From: JACKNG01 sp040220855
GTDB taxonomy: Bacteria > Pseudomonadota > Gammaproteobacteria > Ga0077536
Length of the DNA: 64,000 bases
Direction: 5' to 3'
Assembly: GCA_040220855.1 (NCBI GenBank)
Contig: JAVJVZ010000023.1
Span: 31,752 to 95,751, forward strand
Shown here: positions 33,932 through 42,729 of the stretch, one piece after another
Position numbering within the stretch: the stretch's first letter is position 1
Layout: every line of letters begins with the position of its first letter
Translations under genes and position numbers: made by a program
Notes under the pieces: model-generated
The model's input: only the letters and a program-made list of their open reading frames with translations
Databases searched by the model: none
What the model was told of the DNA's origin: nothing

Positions 33932-35488
33932 ATGCGAGTCACCCAACCCCTGCAGCGCAACCTGCAACAGATCCCGCACGAGCTGGCGACCATCGACGGC
34001 GAGCGCCGTCGCACCTGGGCCGAGTTCGTCGATCGCGTCGCCCGCCTCGCCGGCGGCCTGCGCGGGCTCGGCCTCGAGGTCGGCGATCGCGTCGCCGTGA
34101 TCGGGCTGAATTCCGACCGCCACATGGAGGTGTTCTTCGCCGTGCCGTGGGCCGGCGGCGTCATCGTACCGACCAACTACCGCTGGTCCGCGCCGGAAAT
34201 CGCGTTCTCACTGAACGACTCCGGCACGCGCATACTGTGCATCGACCGCGCCTTCTGGCCGCTGGTCGCCGAACTGCGCACGCTGGTCGAGCACCCGCTC
34301 ACCGTGATCTGCATGGACGACACGCTGGACGGCCACGATGCGGTGCACGACGAACTCGTCGCTGCCCATGCGCCGGTCGAGGAACACGTGGCGCGCGGCG
34401 ACGACATCTCCGGCATCTTCTATACCGGCGGCACCACCGGACGCTCGAAAGGGGTGATGCTGACGCACGCCAACCACGTGGCCAATACGCTGCAGTTCGC
34501 GGCCATGATCGGCCTCTCACCCGAAATCGTCTACCTGCACGCGGCGCCGATGTTCCACATCGCCGATGCTCTCTATATCTACCTCGTCACCCATCTCGGC
34601 GCGCGCCACGTGTTCATTCCCCGCTTCGAGCCGGCCGCGTGTGCCCAGGCCATGCAGGAGCACGCGGTCACCGACACCATCCTCGTGCCGACCATGATCC
34701 AGATGCTGCTCGAGCAGCCCGGCTTCGGCGACTACGACCTCGGCCGCCTCGTGCGGCTCTACTACGGCGCTTCGCCGATGCCCGAGGCGGTCGCGATCCA
34801 ACTCATCCACAAGCTACCCTGGGTCGCGGCGTACCAGCTCTACGGCCAGACCGAGGCCGCGCCGTTGCTGACCGCGCTCGACTCGCGCTATCACGTCACC
34901 GAGGGCCCGCTGGCCGGGCGCCTGCGCTCGGCCGGACGTGCGGTGCCGGCGGTCGAACTGCGCATCGTCGACGAGCGCGGCGAGGAAGTCCCGCGCGGCA
35001 CGGTCGGAGAAATCGTCGCGCGCGGACCCAACATCATGAAAGGCTACTGGGGCCGCGAGGACCTCAGCGCGGAGACCCTGCGTGGCGGCTGGTTGCACAC
35101 CGGTGATGCCGCCTACATGGACGACGGCGGCTTCATCTTCATCAGCGACCGTCTCAAGGACATGATCATCTCCGGCGGCGAGAACGTCTATTCCACCGAA
35201 GTCGAGAACGCGCTCTACCAGCACCCGGACGTCGCGCAGGTCGCGGTCATCGGCATCCCCGACGACAAGTGGGGCGAGCGCGTCCACGCCGTGGTGGTGC
35301 CACGCGAGGGGGCCCGGCCCGAACCGGCCGACCTGATGGCCTTCTGCCGCACGCTGATCGCCGACTACAAGTGCCCGCGCTCGGTCAGCTTCCGCGACGA
35401 ACCGCTACCGCTCTCCGGGGCCGGCAAGGTGCTGAAGACCGAGCTGCGCAAGCCGTTCTGGGAAGGTCGCGACCGCCAGGTCAACTAG
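33932..35488 (+). CDS. AMP-dependent acyl-CoA ligase (FadD-like)
   Basis: Adenylating acyl-CoA ligase of 518 residues. The phosphate loop is FYTGGTTGRSKGVMLTH near residue 169, with a Gly in place of the usual Ser after YT. YQLYGQTEAAPLLT lies near residue 300, GWLHTGDAAYMDDGGFIFISDRLKDMIISGGENVYSTEVE near residues 388-430, and the catalytic Lys in LSGAGKVLKTELRK. The pattern resembles long-chain or cyclic-acid ligases (FadD3/FadD13-like). It follows an NMO-like gene on the same strand. The substrate cannot be set from sequence alone. Confidence 0.88.
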   Translation: MRVTQPLQRNLQQIPHELATIDGERRRTWAEFVDRVARLAGGLRGLGLEVGDRVAVIGLNSDRHMEVFFAVPWAGGVIVPTNYRWSAPEIAFSLNDSGTRILCIDRAFWPLVAELRTLVEHPLTVICMDDTLDGHDAVHDELVAAHAPVEEHVARGDDISGIFYTGGTTGRSKGVMLTHANHVANTLQFAAMIGLSPEIVYLHAAPMFHIADALYIYLVTHLGARHVFIPRFEPAACAQAMQEHAVTDTILVPTMIQMLLEQPGFGDYDLGRLVRLYYGASPMPEAVAIQLIHKLPWVAAYQLYGQTEAAPLLTALDSRYHVTEGPLAGRLRSAGRAVPAVELRIVDERGEEVPRGTVGEIVARGPNIMKGYWGREDLSAETLRGGWLHTGDAAYMDDGGFIFISDRLKDMIISGGENVYSTEVENALYQHPDVAQVAVIGIPDDKWGERVHAVVVPREGARPEPADLMAFCRTLIADYKCPRSVSFRDEPLPLSGAGKVLKTELRKPFWEGRDRQVN

Positions 35489-35506
35489 CGCCTGCTTCGC
35501 CGGCGC

Positions 35507-36580
35507 TCAGCCGAGCGCGGCGTGGATCTCGCGCAGCAAGGTCTCGGTGGTCTTCCAGTCGATACAGGCATCGGTGATGGATACGCCGTAGCGCAGCTGG
35601 CTGACGTCCTTGCCGAGCGGCTGGTTACCGAACTCGAGGTTGCTCTCGAGCATGATGCCGACCAGCGCCCGCTGGCCGGCCGCGCGCTGCGCGACCACCT
35701 CGCGGGCGACGGCCGGCTGGCGTGCCGCGTCCTTGGCCGAGTTGCCGTGACTGCAGTCGACCATCACGGCCGGTTGCAGGCCGGCCTGGGCCAGCGCCTC
35801 GACCGACGCCGATACCGCCTGCGCGTCGTAGTTCGGCGCGCGCCCGCCGCGCAGGATCACGTGGAGATCGGGATTGCCGCGCGTGCGCACGACCGCCGTG
35901 CGGCCATCGCCGTCGATGCCGAGGAAGGCATGGGGCGAGCGCGCCGCCTGCATCGCCTGCACCGCGACCTGCACGTTGCCATCGGTCGCGTTCTTGAACC
36001 CGCAGGGTGCCGACAGCCCACTCGCCATCTCGCGGTGGGTCTGCGACTCGGTGGTGCGCGCGCCGATGGCGTACCAGCTCACGAGGTCGCCGAAGTACTG
36101 CGGCACGATCGGGTCGAGCGCCTCGGTGGCTGCCGGCATACCACACTCCGCGAGCTCGAGCAGGAAACTCCGGGCCAGGGTCAGGCCGCTCTCGATATCG
36201 AAGGTGTCGTTCATCTGCGGGTCGTTGACGAGCCCTTTCCAGCCGATCGTGGTGCGCGGTTTCTCGAAATACACGCGCATCACGACGAGCACGCGGTCAC
36301 CGATCTCGCTGGCGAGCGCGCGCAGGCGCGCGAGGTAGTCCCGCGCGGCGACCAGGTCGTGGATGGAGCACGGCCCGACGACCACCACGAAGCGCGCGTC
36401 GCGTCCGGCGATGATGCCGCCCAGGTCGCGCCGCGTGCGATCGATGAAAGCGGCCTCGGCGGCACCCAGCGGGAGCCGCTCGTGCAGCGTCGCCGGTGAC
36501 ATCAGCGGCGTCAGTGAAGCGACATTGCGGTTCTCGAGTACGAAGGCTTCCATCGTCTCGTCATGGTCGGACATGCTCAT
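35507..36580 (-). CDS. 3-deoxy-7-phosphoheptulonate (DAHP) synthase, type I
   Basis: First enzyme of the shikimate pathway, joining PEP and erythrose 4-phosphate. AroF/G/H-type signatures are complete: FVVVVGPCSIHDLVAARDYLARLRAL near residue 65, VMRVYFEKPRTTIGWKGLVNDPQMNDTF, ARTTESQTHREMASGLSAPCGFKNATDG, and VMVDCSHGNSAKD with the metal-binding His. At 357 residues it matches the E. coli isozymes. The feedback class (Phe, Tyr or Trp) cannot be fixed by eye. The ATG at 36580 has GGAG seven bases upstream. No other shikimate genes adjoin it. Confidence 0.94.
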   Translation of the reverse strand: MSMSDHDETMEAFVLENRNVASLTPLMSPATLHERLPLGAAEAAFIDRTRRDLGGIIAGRDARFVVVVGPCSIHDLVAARDYLARLRALASEIGDRVLVVMRVYFEKPRTTIGWKGLVNDPQMNDTFDIESGLTLARSFLLELAECGMPAATEALDPIVPQYFGDLVSWYAIGARTTESQTHREMASGLSAPCGFKNATDGNVQVAVQAMQAARSPHAFLGIDGDGRTAVVRTRGNPDLHVILRGGRAPNYDAQAVSASVEALAQAGLQPAVMVDCSHGNSAKDAARQPAVAREVVAQRAAGQRALVGIMLESNLEFGNQPLGKDVSQLRYGVSITDACIDWKTTETLLREIHAALG

Positions 36581-36866
36581 CGGACGTCTCCGTCGGAATC
36601 CCTGGGCGCTGAACGGCGCCGTGAGGTGCGCCCGGCATTGCTGCGGCACGCACGCACGGCGCCTCGTTTCCAGCATGATAGCGCGCCGCCGAAGACGATG
36701 AGCGATACCCGTGTTGTGTCGGGCGAGAGCAGCGGCGGTCCTGCATTGACGAAAATCATTGCCATGTGGGCGCACCCCATCGATCATGCGGCCGCCCCGG
36801 CCGCGCGCCGGGCCGCCGCCCGCGCGCCCGGGCCGGCAGGATCTTTCGCCAGCGACCGGAGAGACC

Positions 36867-37706
36867 ATGCAATACCGTCACATCGAAATCGAACCCGTCA
36901 CGCCCGCCATCGGCGCCACGGTGCACGGCGTCGACATCGCCATGCCGCTGACCGAGGACGTTCTCGACGAACTCCGCCACGCCTACCACGAGTACCTCGT
37001 GTTGTTCTTTCGCGATCAACGGCTCGATCCCGAGCGCCTGGTCGCGTTCGCCCGGTGTTTCGGCGAGATCGGCTACTACCCCTTCGTCGAGGGCATGGCC
37101 GGCCATCCGGAAGTGGTCGAGGTGGTCAAGAAAGAGGACGAGACGATCAACTTCGGCGGCCTGTGGCACACCGACACCAGCTACCTGGAGCGGCCGCCGA
37201 TGGGTTCGGTGCTGTATGCCGTGGAGGTGCCGAAGGTGGGCGGCGACACGCTGTTCGCGAACATGTACCTCGCCTTCGAATCACTCTCCCCCACGCTGCG
37301 CGCGCTGCTCGAAGGACTGCGCGGGGTCAACAGCGCCGAGAAGCCGGACGCCGCCGTGACCCGCACGCATCGTATTGCCGAGAAGCCGCGCGACGCCGCC
37401 GGCGTCGTCACCACCGCGGCCCACCCGATCGTACGCACCCACCCGGTCACCGGCCGCAAGGCGCTCTACTGCAGCGACGCCCACACGACGCACATCGAGG
37501 GCATGACGGCAGCGGAGTCGCGCCCGCTGCTGCAGTACCTGTACGGCGTACAGCAGCGCGAGGAGTTCGGCTGCCGCTTCCACTGGCAGCCCGGCTCGGT
37601 GGCGTTCTGGGACAATCGCTGCGCGCAGCACAACGCGCTGAACGACTATCATGGCCACAGGCGCGTGATGCACCGGGTCACGCTGGAAGGCGAGGTGCCG
37701 GCCTGA
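36867..37706 (+). CDS. TauD/TfdA-family Fe(II)/2-oxoglutarate dioxygenase
   Basis: Non-heme iron dioxygenase that hydroxylates a small substrate using 2-oxoglutarate. The HxD iron motif is in GLWHTDTSYLERPPMG near residue 101 and the distal His is in GHRRVMHRVTLEG near residue 270, with the 2-oxoglutarate-binding Arg following in the same strand. IGATVHGVDIAMPLTEDVLDELRHAYHEYLVLFFRDQ is the family N-terminus. The 279-residue length fits. GGAGAG precedes the ATG by five bases. A gene of unknown function follows after 32 bp, probably in one operon. The substrate may be taurine, an aryloxy acid or another compound. Confidence 0.88.
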   Translation: MQYRHIEIEPVTPAIGATVHGVDIAMPLTEDVLDELRHAYHEYLVLFFRDQRLDPERLVAFARCFGEIGYYPFVEGMAGHPEVVEVVKKEDETINFGGLWHTDTSYLERPPMGSVLYAVEVPKVGGDTLFANMYLAFESLSPTLRALLEGLRGVNSAEKPDAAVTRTHRIAEKPRDAAGVVTTAAHPIVRTHPVTGRKALYCSDAHTTHIEGMTAAESRPLLQYLYGVQQREEFGCRFHWQPGSVAFWDNRCAQHNALNDYHGHRRVMHRVTLEGEVPA

Positions 37707-37738
37707 TCGGCCGTACCACAACACGAGGGGACACGACC

Positions 37739-38419
37739 ATGAGCGAGCGATTCTTCAGCGACGACGAACTGCGCGAGATGGGCAAACGCACCGTCGACCG
37801 GCTCACCGAGGCCATCGACGCCGGCGATGGCGAGCAGGCCAAGAAGATCGCCCGGCGCATGTACAACGAATTCCTCGGCATGCACGACCTCTACCGCAAC
37901 TGGATCACCGCGACACTCAGCGAGGTCGCGCGCCGCTACGGCGACGCGGCGCTCGACGACGTCATGGTCGAGGGCGTGCGCGCCTGGTGGAAGCCGATCG
38001 TGGCGAGCCTGCCGAACGACCCGGAATCGATGCCGGCGCGGATCAAGATGTTCGCCGCCGGCCTGCAGGGTCACCTGCAACCGCTCGAGATCACCGAGGA
38101 CGACGACAAGGTCGAAATCAAGATGTGCCCCTGTGGCAGCGGCGGCCGGCTGATCCAGGAAGGCAAGTACGAGGGCGAGGAAGCCTTCCACACCATCGCC
38201 GATCCGCAACCGCTGACCTACGGTCGCCCCGATTACCCCGTCTACTGCGCCCACGAATACGCCATGGAACGAGTCGATATCGAGGAGAATGGCCGGCCTT
38301 TCGTGGTGGTCGAGCCGGCAGCAAAGCTCGGACGCGATTACTGCTCGCTGATCGTGTACAAGGACCCGGACAAGATTCCGGACAAGTACTACGAGCGCAT
38401 CGGCCTCAAGAAACCCTGA
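37739..38419 (+). CDS. Unknown protein with CPCGSGG cysteine motif
   Basis: Family not recognised. The 226-residue protein has no signal or membrane helix. The N-terminal 110 residues are helical (DELREMGKRTVDRLTEAIDAG, then NEFLGMHDLYRNWITATLSEVARRYG). The C-terminal half contains EIKMCPCGSGGRLIQEG near residue 125 and YPVYCAHEYAME near residue 168, four Cys/His positions that could hold a metal, and ends in a beta-rich DYCSLIVYKDPDKIPDKYYERIG. It follows the TauD-like gene by 32 bp and likely shares its transcript. It vaguely recalls thiazoline-carboxylate hydrolase-like proteins, which I cannot confirm. Confidence 0.65.
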   Translation: MSERFFSDDELREMGKRTVDRLTEAIDAGDGEQAKKIARRMYNEFLGMHDLYRNWITATLSEVARRYGDAALDDVMVEGVRAWWKPIVASLPNDPESMPARIKMFAAGLQGHLQPLEITEDDDKVEIKMCPCGSGGRLIQEGKYEGEEAFHTIADPQPLTYGRPDYPVYCAHEYAMERVDIEENGRPFVVVEPAAKLGRDYCSLIVYKDPDKIPDKYYERIGLKKP

Positions 38420-38431
38420 GCGACGAGCCTC

Positions 38432-39028
38432 TCAGGGCTCGACGGCGAGTTCACGCTCGACGATGTCGGCAAAGCTCTGCAAGACACGCAGGGTCAGACC
38501 CCAGATGACGTGCTCGCCGTAGCGGATGCCCGGCCACCAGCCAGCGCCGCTGCCGGGAGGGTATTCGAGTTCGGTGGCGGCACGCGGGTCGAACAGGTGT
38601 GCGAGCGGCACCCAGAACACGCTCGCCACCTCGTGCGGCTGGCGCGCGTGGGCCTGCGCGCGCACGTAATCGTCGACATGGTAGACGAATGGCGACAGGG
38701 TCAGCCCGCCACGTACGTCGGGCCGGATCGGCAACGGCCCGACGCGATGATGGGAACCGAGCTCGAGGCCGATTTCTTCGCGCGTTTCGCGTTCCGCCAC
38801 GGCATGGGCATCACGATCATGGATGCCGGCACGGCCGCCCGGCAGGGCGACCTGACCGCTCCAGGGATCGCCGCGCCGCTCGGCACGACGGATGAAGCAG
38901 ACATCGAGGCCTTCATCACCATCGGCGAGAATCATGGCGACCGCAGCGTGGCTGGGCGCGGGACGGAAAGCGGCGGGGACGTGGTCGCGCGCGACGAGGG
39001 CGGCGCGGATGTCGGCAAGGGTCAGCAC
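38432..39028 (-). CDS. NUDIX hydrolase (CoA pyrophosphatase type)
   Basis: NUDIX enzyme similar to NudL-type CoA pyrophosphatases. The NUDIX box is GRAGIHDRDAHAVAERETREEIGLEL, fitting GX5EX7REUXEEXGU, and it is preceded by RRGDPWSGQVALPGG, the PGG-containing motif typical of the CoA-pyrophosphatase subgroup. A C-terminal WPGIRYGEHVIWGLT block supports that subgroup. The start is uncertain: the GTG at 39028 yields 198 residues, the usual size, while the open frame extends to 39172 with unconserved sequence. Convergent with the unknown gene at 37739, ends 12 bp apart. Confidence 0.85.
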   Translation of the reverse strand: MLTLADIRAALVARDHVPAAFRPAPSHAAVAMILADGDEGLDVCFIRRAERRGDPWSGQVALPGGRAGIHDRDAHAVAERETREEIGLELGSHHRVGPLPIRPDVRGGLTLSPFVYHVDDYVRAQAHARQPHEVASVFWVPLAHLFDPRAATELEYPPGSGAGWWPGIRYGEHVIWGLTLRVLQSFADIVERELAVEP

Positions 39029-39170
39029 CGCGCAAGCGTCGCCGGAACGCCGCGATCCGTCAAGCGGGCCAGGGCGTTGATGACCTTGCCACGCCGCGCG
39101 ACCGCGCGGACATGCCCCTACCGGCAATGACCGCCCTGAATCTGCAATGACCAGAGGAGGATCCCAACCC

Positions 39171-39587
39171 ATGCCATTTCGTCACCAGATCCGCGTCCGC
39201 TACGGCGAGTGCGATCAACAGGGCGTCGCTTTCAATGCGCACTACATGGCCTGGATGGACGATGCCACCGAGGTCTGGACACGCGGCCTGGTTCCCGGCG
39301 GCGACTACCGGACACTGGGGTGGGAATGGATGGTGGTGCGCGCGACGGTCGAATGGCAGTCCTCGGCGCGCAACGCCGATCTGCTCGACATCGATGTCGG
39401 CATCGTGCGCTACGGGCGCAGTTCGTTCGACTTCGGCTTTCGCGGCAGCATTGCCGGTCGCGCGGTGTTCACCGGGCGCACGGTATGTGTGAGCGTCGCC
39501 CCGGTGACGCTCGCCAAGATGGATACCCCGGCACGCGTGCGCGAGCTGCTCGGCGCGCCGCTCGACTGGGCGGACGTACCCGCCTGA
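39171..39587 (+). CDS. Hotdog-fold acyl-CoA thioesterase
   Basis: Thioesterase of the 4-hydroxybenzoyl-CoA/YbgC type. FRHQIRVRYGECDQQGVAFNAHYMAWMDDATEVW near residue 3 is the family signature with the catalytic acidic residue in ECDQQG, followed by the long central helix. ATVEWQSSARNADLLDIDVGIVRYGRSSFDFGF gives the hotdog strands. The 138-residue length is typical. GGAGG lies just before the chosen ATG at 39171, whereas the ATG at 39147 would place that ribosome site inside the gene. It may release acids from CoA in the neighbouring CoA-linked pathways. Confidence 0.87.
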   Translation: MPFRHQIRVRYGECDQQGVAFNAHYMAWMDDATEVWTRGLVPGGDYRTLGWEWMVVRATVEWQSSARNADLLDIDVGIVRYGRSSFDFGFRGSIAGRAVFTGRTVCVSVAPVTLAKMDTPARVRELLGAPLDWADVPA

Positions 39588-39731
39588 GCGCGGCGACGCC
39601 CGGCGATCCGGCGATGACCCGGCGGCGCGTGGCCGGCGCTGCGTGCCGCGCGCCGCGCTTCGAGGCCGAGCCGACGCCGCGCGCGGCCCGCTAATGGGCG
39701 CAGCAGCTGCGCCGGGCCGGCACGTGCGCAC

Positions 39732-41288
39732 TCAGACGATGCGCGAGTTCTTCTCGCCCCAATAACGGTCGCGCAGGAGGCGCTTGTACAGTTTGCCGGT
39801 GGGCAGGCGCGGCAGCTCGTCCTCGAAGTCGATGCTGCGCGGGCACTTGATGTGCGAGAGATGCTCGCGGCAGAAACCGATCAGCTCCTGTTCGAGGGCC
39901 GCTCCGGGCACTTCGCCGGGCATTGCCTGCACGACCGCCTTGACCTCTTCACCGAGATCCTCGTTCGGCACACCGAACACCGCCGCGTCGGCGACCTTGG
40001 GGTGCGTGATGAGGAGATTCTCGCACTCCTGCGGGTAGATGTTCACGCCGCCGGAGATGATCATGAAGGTCTTGCGGTCGGTCAGGTAGAGATAGCCCTC
40101 GTCATCGACGTAACCAACGTCGTTGACGGTGCTCATGGTGCCATCGGCGGAACGCGACTCGGTGGTCTTCGCCGGGTCGTTGTAATACTCGAACGGTGTC
40201 GCTGTCTTGAACCACAACGTGCCCGGCTCACCGGTCGGCACCGGCTGCATGGCGTCGTCGAGCACGTGCAGCTCACCGAGCATGACCTTGCCCACGGTGC
40301 CCGGGTGCGCGAGCCATTCCTCGGCGTTGCAGTAGGCGAAGCCAAGGCCCTCGGTGGCGCCGTAGTACTCGTGGATGATCGGTCCCCACCAGTCGATCAT
40401 CGCCTGCTTGACCTGTACCGGGCACGGAGCGGCGGCATGCACCACGTACTCGAGCGAGCTGACGTCGTAATGCGCGCGCACCTCTTCCGGCAGCTTCAGC
40501 ATACGGCTGAACATGGTCGGAACCAGCTGGCTGTGGCTGATGCGGTAGCGCTCGATCAATGCGAGATACTGCTCCGGGTCGAACTTCTCCATGATGATGC
40601 AGGTGCCACCCTTGCGGATGGTCAGGCTTACCGCCGCATTCGGTGCCGAGTGGTAGAGCGGCGCCGGCGAGAGGTACACCATGCCCTCGCGGTATTGCCA
40701 CAGCTCGGTGAGGAACTGGTAGAGCGCCAGCGGCTCGCTCGGCGGCTGGTCGGGCAAGGGACGCAGGATGCCCTTGGGTCGACCGGTCGTGCCGGAGGAG
40801 TACAACATGGCCGTGCCGAGCCACTCGTCGGCAATGGGCGTCGCCGGGAACGGCGCCGTGGCCGCAGCGAAATCGCTCACGCGCGGGTCTGCGTCGTGCT
40901 CGCCGCCATCGACGACCAGCACCTTGACCACCTGCGGACACTGCGCGACCGCAGCGAGTGCGACCTCGCGTTTCGCCGCCGAGGTGATCAGCACGCGCGA
41001 ATCCGAATCGTTGACGATGAAAGCGACTTCGTCGGCGGTCAGGTACGAATTGATGCAGGTGTAGTAGAGCCCCGCGCGCGAACCGGCGCCGCAGGCTTCG
41101 CAGTAGCGCGCGTTGTTCTCCATGAAAATGGCGTAATGATCGCGGTGCGCGAGGCCGCAATCGCGCAGCAGGTGCGCGAGGCGGTTGGTGCGCGCTTCGT
41201 ACTCACCGTAGGTCACCACCTCGCCGGAGCCGGCCATGATGAAACACGGCTGGTCGGCCTTTTCGATCGCATGCTTGCCCGGGTACAC
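39732..41288 (-). CDS. Acyl-CoA synthetase (AMP-binding)
   Basis: Adenylating CoA ligase of 518 residues. The phosphate loop is MLYSSGTTGRPKGILRPL near residue 165. HEYYGATEGLGFAYC lies near residue 310, GTMSTVNDVGYVDDEGYLYLTDRKTFMIISGGVNIYPQECENLL near 385-430, and the catalytic Lys is in LPTGKLYKRLLRDRYW. The start is a GTG at 41288 with GGGGAG upstream. It is the most downstream gene of a minus-strand run beginning near 47.2 kb, which also includes hydrolases, CoA-transferases and an acyl-CoA dehydrogenase. This suggests it activates the acid processed by those enzymes. Confidence 0.88.
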   Translation of the reverse strand: MYPGKHAIEKADQPCFIMAGSGEVVTYGEYEARTNRLAHLLRDCGLAHRDHYAIFMENNARYCEACGAGSRAGLYYTCINSYLTADEVAFIVNDSDSRVLITSAAKREVALAAVAQCPQVVKVLVVDGGEHDADPRVSDFAAATAPFPATPIADEWLGTAMLYSSGTTGRPKGILRPLPDQPPSEPLALYQFLTELWQYREGMVYLSPAPLYHSAPNAAVSLTIRKGGTCIIMEKFDPEQYLALIERYRISHSQLVPTMFSRMLKLPEEVRAHYDVSSLEYVVHAAAPCPVQVKQAMIDWWGPIIHEYYGATEGLGFAYCNAEEWLAHPGTVGKVMLGELHVLDDAMQPVPTGEPGTLWFKTATPFEYYNDPAKTTESRSADGTMSTVNDVGYVDDEGYLYLTDRKTFMIISGGVNIYPQECENLLITHPKVADAAVFGVPNEDLGEEVKAVVQAMPGEVPGAALEQELIGFCREHLSHIKCPRSIDFEDELPRLPTGKLYKRLLRDRYWGEKNSRIV

Positions 41289-41386
41289 CGTCTGCTCCCC
41301 TTGTTCACAGTGGACCGACAGTATACGGAAGCGGGCGACCGCCCGGCCTGCGCAACGTCGACGCAGCGCAGGCCGTCATGCCGCCG

Positions 41387-42256
41387 TCAGGCGGCGGCCT
41401 GCGAGCGACGCTCGATGTCCTCCAGCACGGGCAGAAGGTAGGTCTTGAACTGGCCCGGGTCCTCCGACATCGGGAAATGCCCCATGCCGGCCATCAACGT
41501 GTACTGCGCGCCCGGGACAGCGTCGGCCAGCGCCCGGCAGGCCTCGGGATAGGCCGACCAGTCGTAGTCGCCGCTCATGACGTAGAGCATGCACTGCGCG
41601 GTGTCGATGAGGTGGGCGGTGTCGCGCAGGTCGTGCTCGGCGCCGTAGTAATTGAGATCGCCGGAAAACACCGGCGGTGCACCCTGGCTGTAGGTCCACA
41701 CGGTCTCGCGCACGCTCGCCTCGGGCGCGTGCGGCGAGCAGAGCGACAACATCATCGCCGGCTTGGCGTCATTCGAGAGGCGCGGATGGCGCCACCACTG
41801 CTTCCACACACGGTCGAAGTCGCCGCTCCACATCGACGCCTCGAGACCGATGCAGGCACGAAAATGCGCCGCGTGGTGCAACGCCAGGTCGGCCGCGAGA
41901 TGCCCGCCCATGGAGCAGCCCATGAACACCGGCTGGTCGAGCTCGAGCGCTTCGACGAGACGCACCCAGAACGTCATGAACCAGTGCTTGGTGAGCTTGT
42001 ACTCTTCCTCCCAGTAACGCTTTGCCGCCGGCGGCAGGGACTTGCCGTGGTAGGGAAGGTCCACCGCAATGACACGGAAGCGTTCGGTAATCGCGCGGTC
42101 CTCGAGCAGGTGACGATACTGGCGGCCGTCCGAGCCGGCGGTGTGCTGGCAGACCAGCGGGATGCCGCTGCCGGCCTCTTCGAGGTAGACGCGGTACTCC
42201 GTACCCTCGACGTCGAGGTAGAGATACCGCCCGGTGATATCGGAAAAGCGAGCCAT
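41387..42256 (-). CDS. Alpha/beta hydrolase
   Basis: Alpha/beta-fold hydrolase of 289 residues. The N-terminal part has IPLVCQHTAGSDGRQYRHLLED near residue 33, where QHTAG replaces the usual HG oxyanion motif, and FRVIAVDLPYHGKSLPP. The nucleophile elbow is PVFMGCSMGGHLAADLALHH near residue 115 (Ser in GCSMGG). The acid is probably in MSGDYDWSAYP near residue 230 and the His in MAGMGHFPMSEDP near residue 262. GGGGAGG precedes the ATG. It lies 12 bp downstream of a small unknown gene, almost certainly co-translated. Confidence 0.85.
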   Translation of the reverse strand: MARFSDITGRYLYLDVEGTEYRVYLEEAGSGIPLVCQHTAGSDGRQYRHLLEDRAITERFRVIAVDLPYHGKSLPPAAKRYWEEEYKLTKHWFMTFWVRLVEALELDQPVFMGCSMGGHLAADLALHHAAHFRACIGLEASMWSGDFDRVWKQWWRHPRLSNDAKPAMMLSLCSPHAPEASVRETVWTYSQGAPPVFSGDLNYYGAEHDLRDTAHLIDTAQCMLYVMSGDYDWSAYPEACRALADAVPGAQYTLMAGMGHFPMSEDPGQFKTYLLPVLEDIERRSQAAA

Positions 42257-42268
42257 GGATACCTCCCC

Positions 42269-42670
42269 TCAGGCCGCGCTGGCGAGCGCCCGTACGCTCT
42301 CGCCCATGATGGCGTGGATGCGGCGGATGGCGAAGTAGTAGGCGTAAGCCGACTCGAGATCACCGCCGAGTTCGAAGCTGTGATGGAACGAAGCCGCGAA
42401 CCAGTCGTGGTAGAACGGCTGCGGCTTCTCCACCAGCATCTGTTCCCACACCTCGACCGGCCCGCCGATGTTGATGGTGTACGGGTCGAAGCCCTGCGTG
42501 CCGTGCTCGAAGCTCGTCACGCGGCCGTTCTCGACGTGCATGAAGTAGAGGTCTTCGCCGACCACGAAGCGCAGGTCGCAGTACCACCAGCGCGCCGCGA
42601 GCAGGAACTCGGGATCGTGGTTGAGACGCTCGCGGATGTCGTCGGCGGGCAGGATCAAGGTGCCACTCAT
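42269..42670 (-). CDS. Small unknown protein, possibly SCP2-like
   Basis: Not firmly recognised. The 133-residue cytoplasmic protein starts with ILPADDIRERLNHDPEFLLAARWWYCDLRFVVGEDLYFMHVENGRV, then FDPYTINIGGPVEVWEQMLVEKPQPFYHDW and a helical end with GGDLESAYAYYFAIRRIHAIM. The order of a beta sheet carrying a 'GPVEVW' turn and two C-terminal helices recalls sterol-carrier (SCP2-fold) proteins, which would suit a lipid-like substrate. GAGGAAAC lies five bases before the ATG, and it is followed closely by the hydrolase gene, suggesting a functional pair. Confidence 0.6.
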   Translation of the reverse strand: MSGTLILPADDIRERLNHDPEFLLAARWWYCDLRFVVGEDLYFMHVENGRVTSFEHGTQGFDPYTINIGGPVEVWEQMLVEKPQPFYHDWFAASFHHSFELGGDLESAYAYYFAIRRIHAIMGESVRALASAA

Positions 42671-42729
42671 GTCGTTTCCTCGCAGGTCACCGGCGTACGG
42701 CCGACCGGGCCGGCCGCCGGCGCGGGGGT

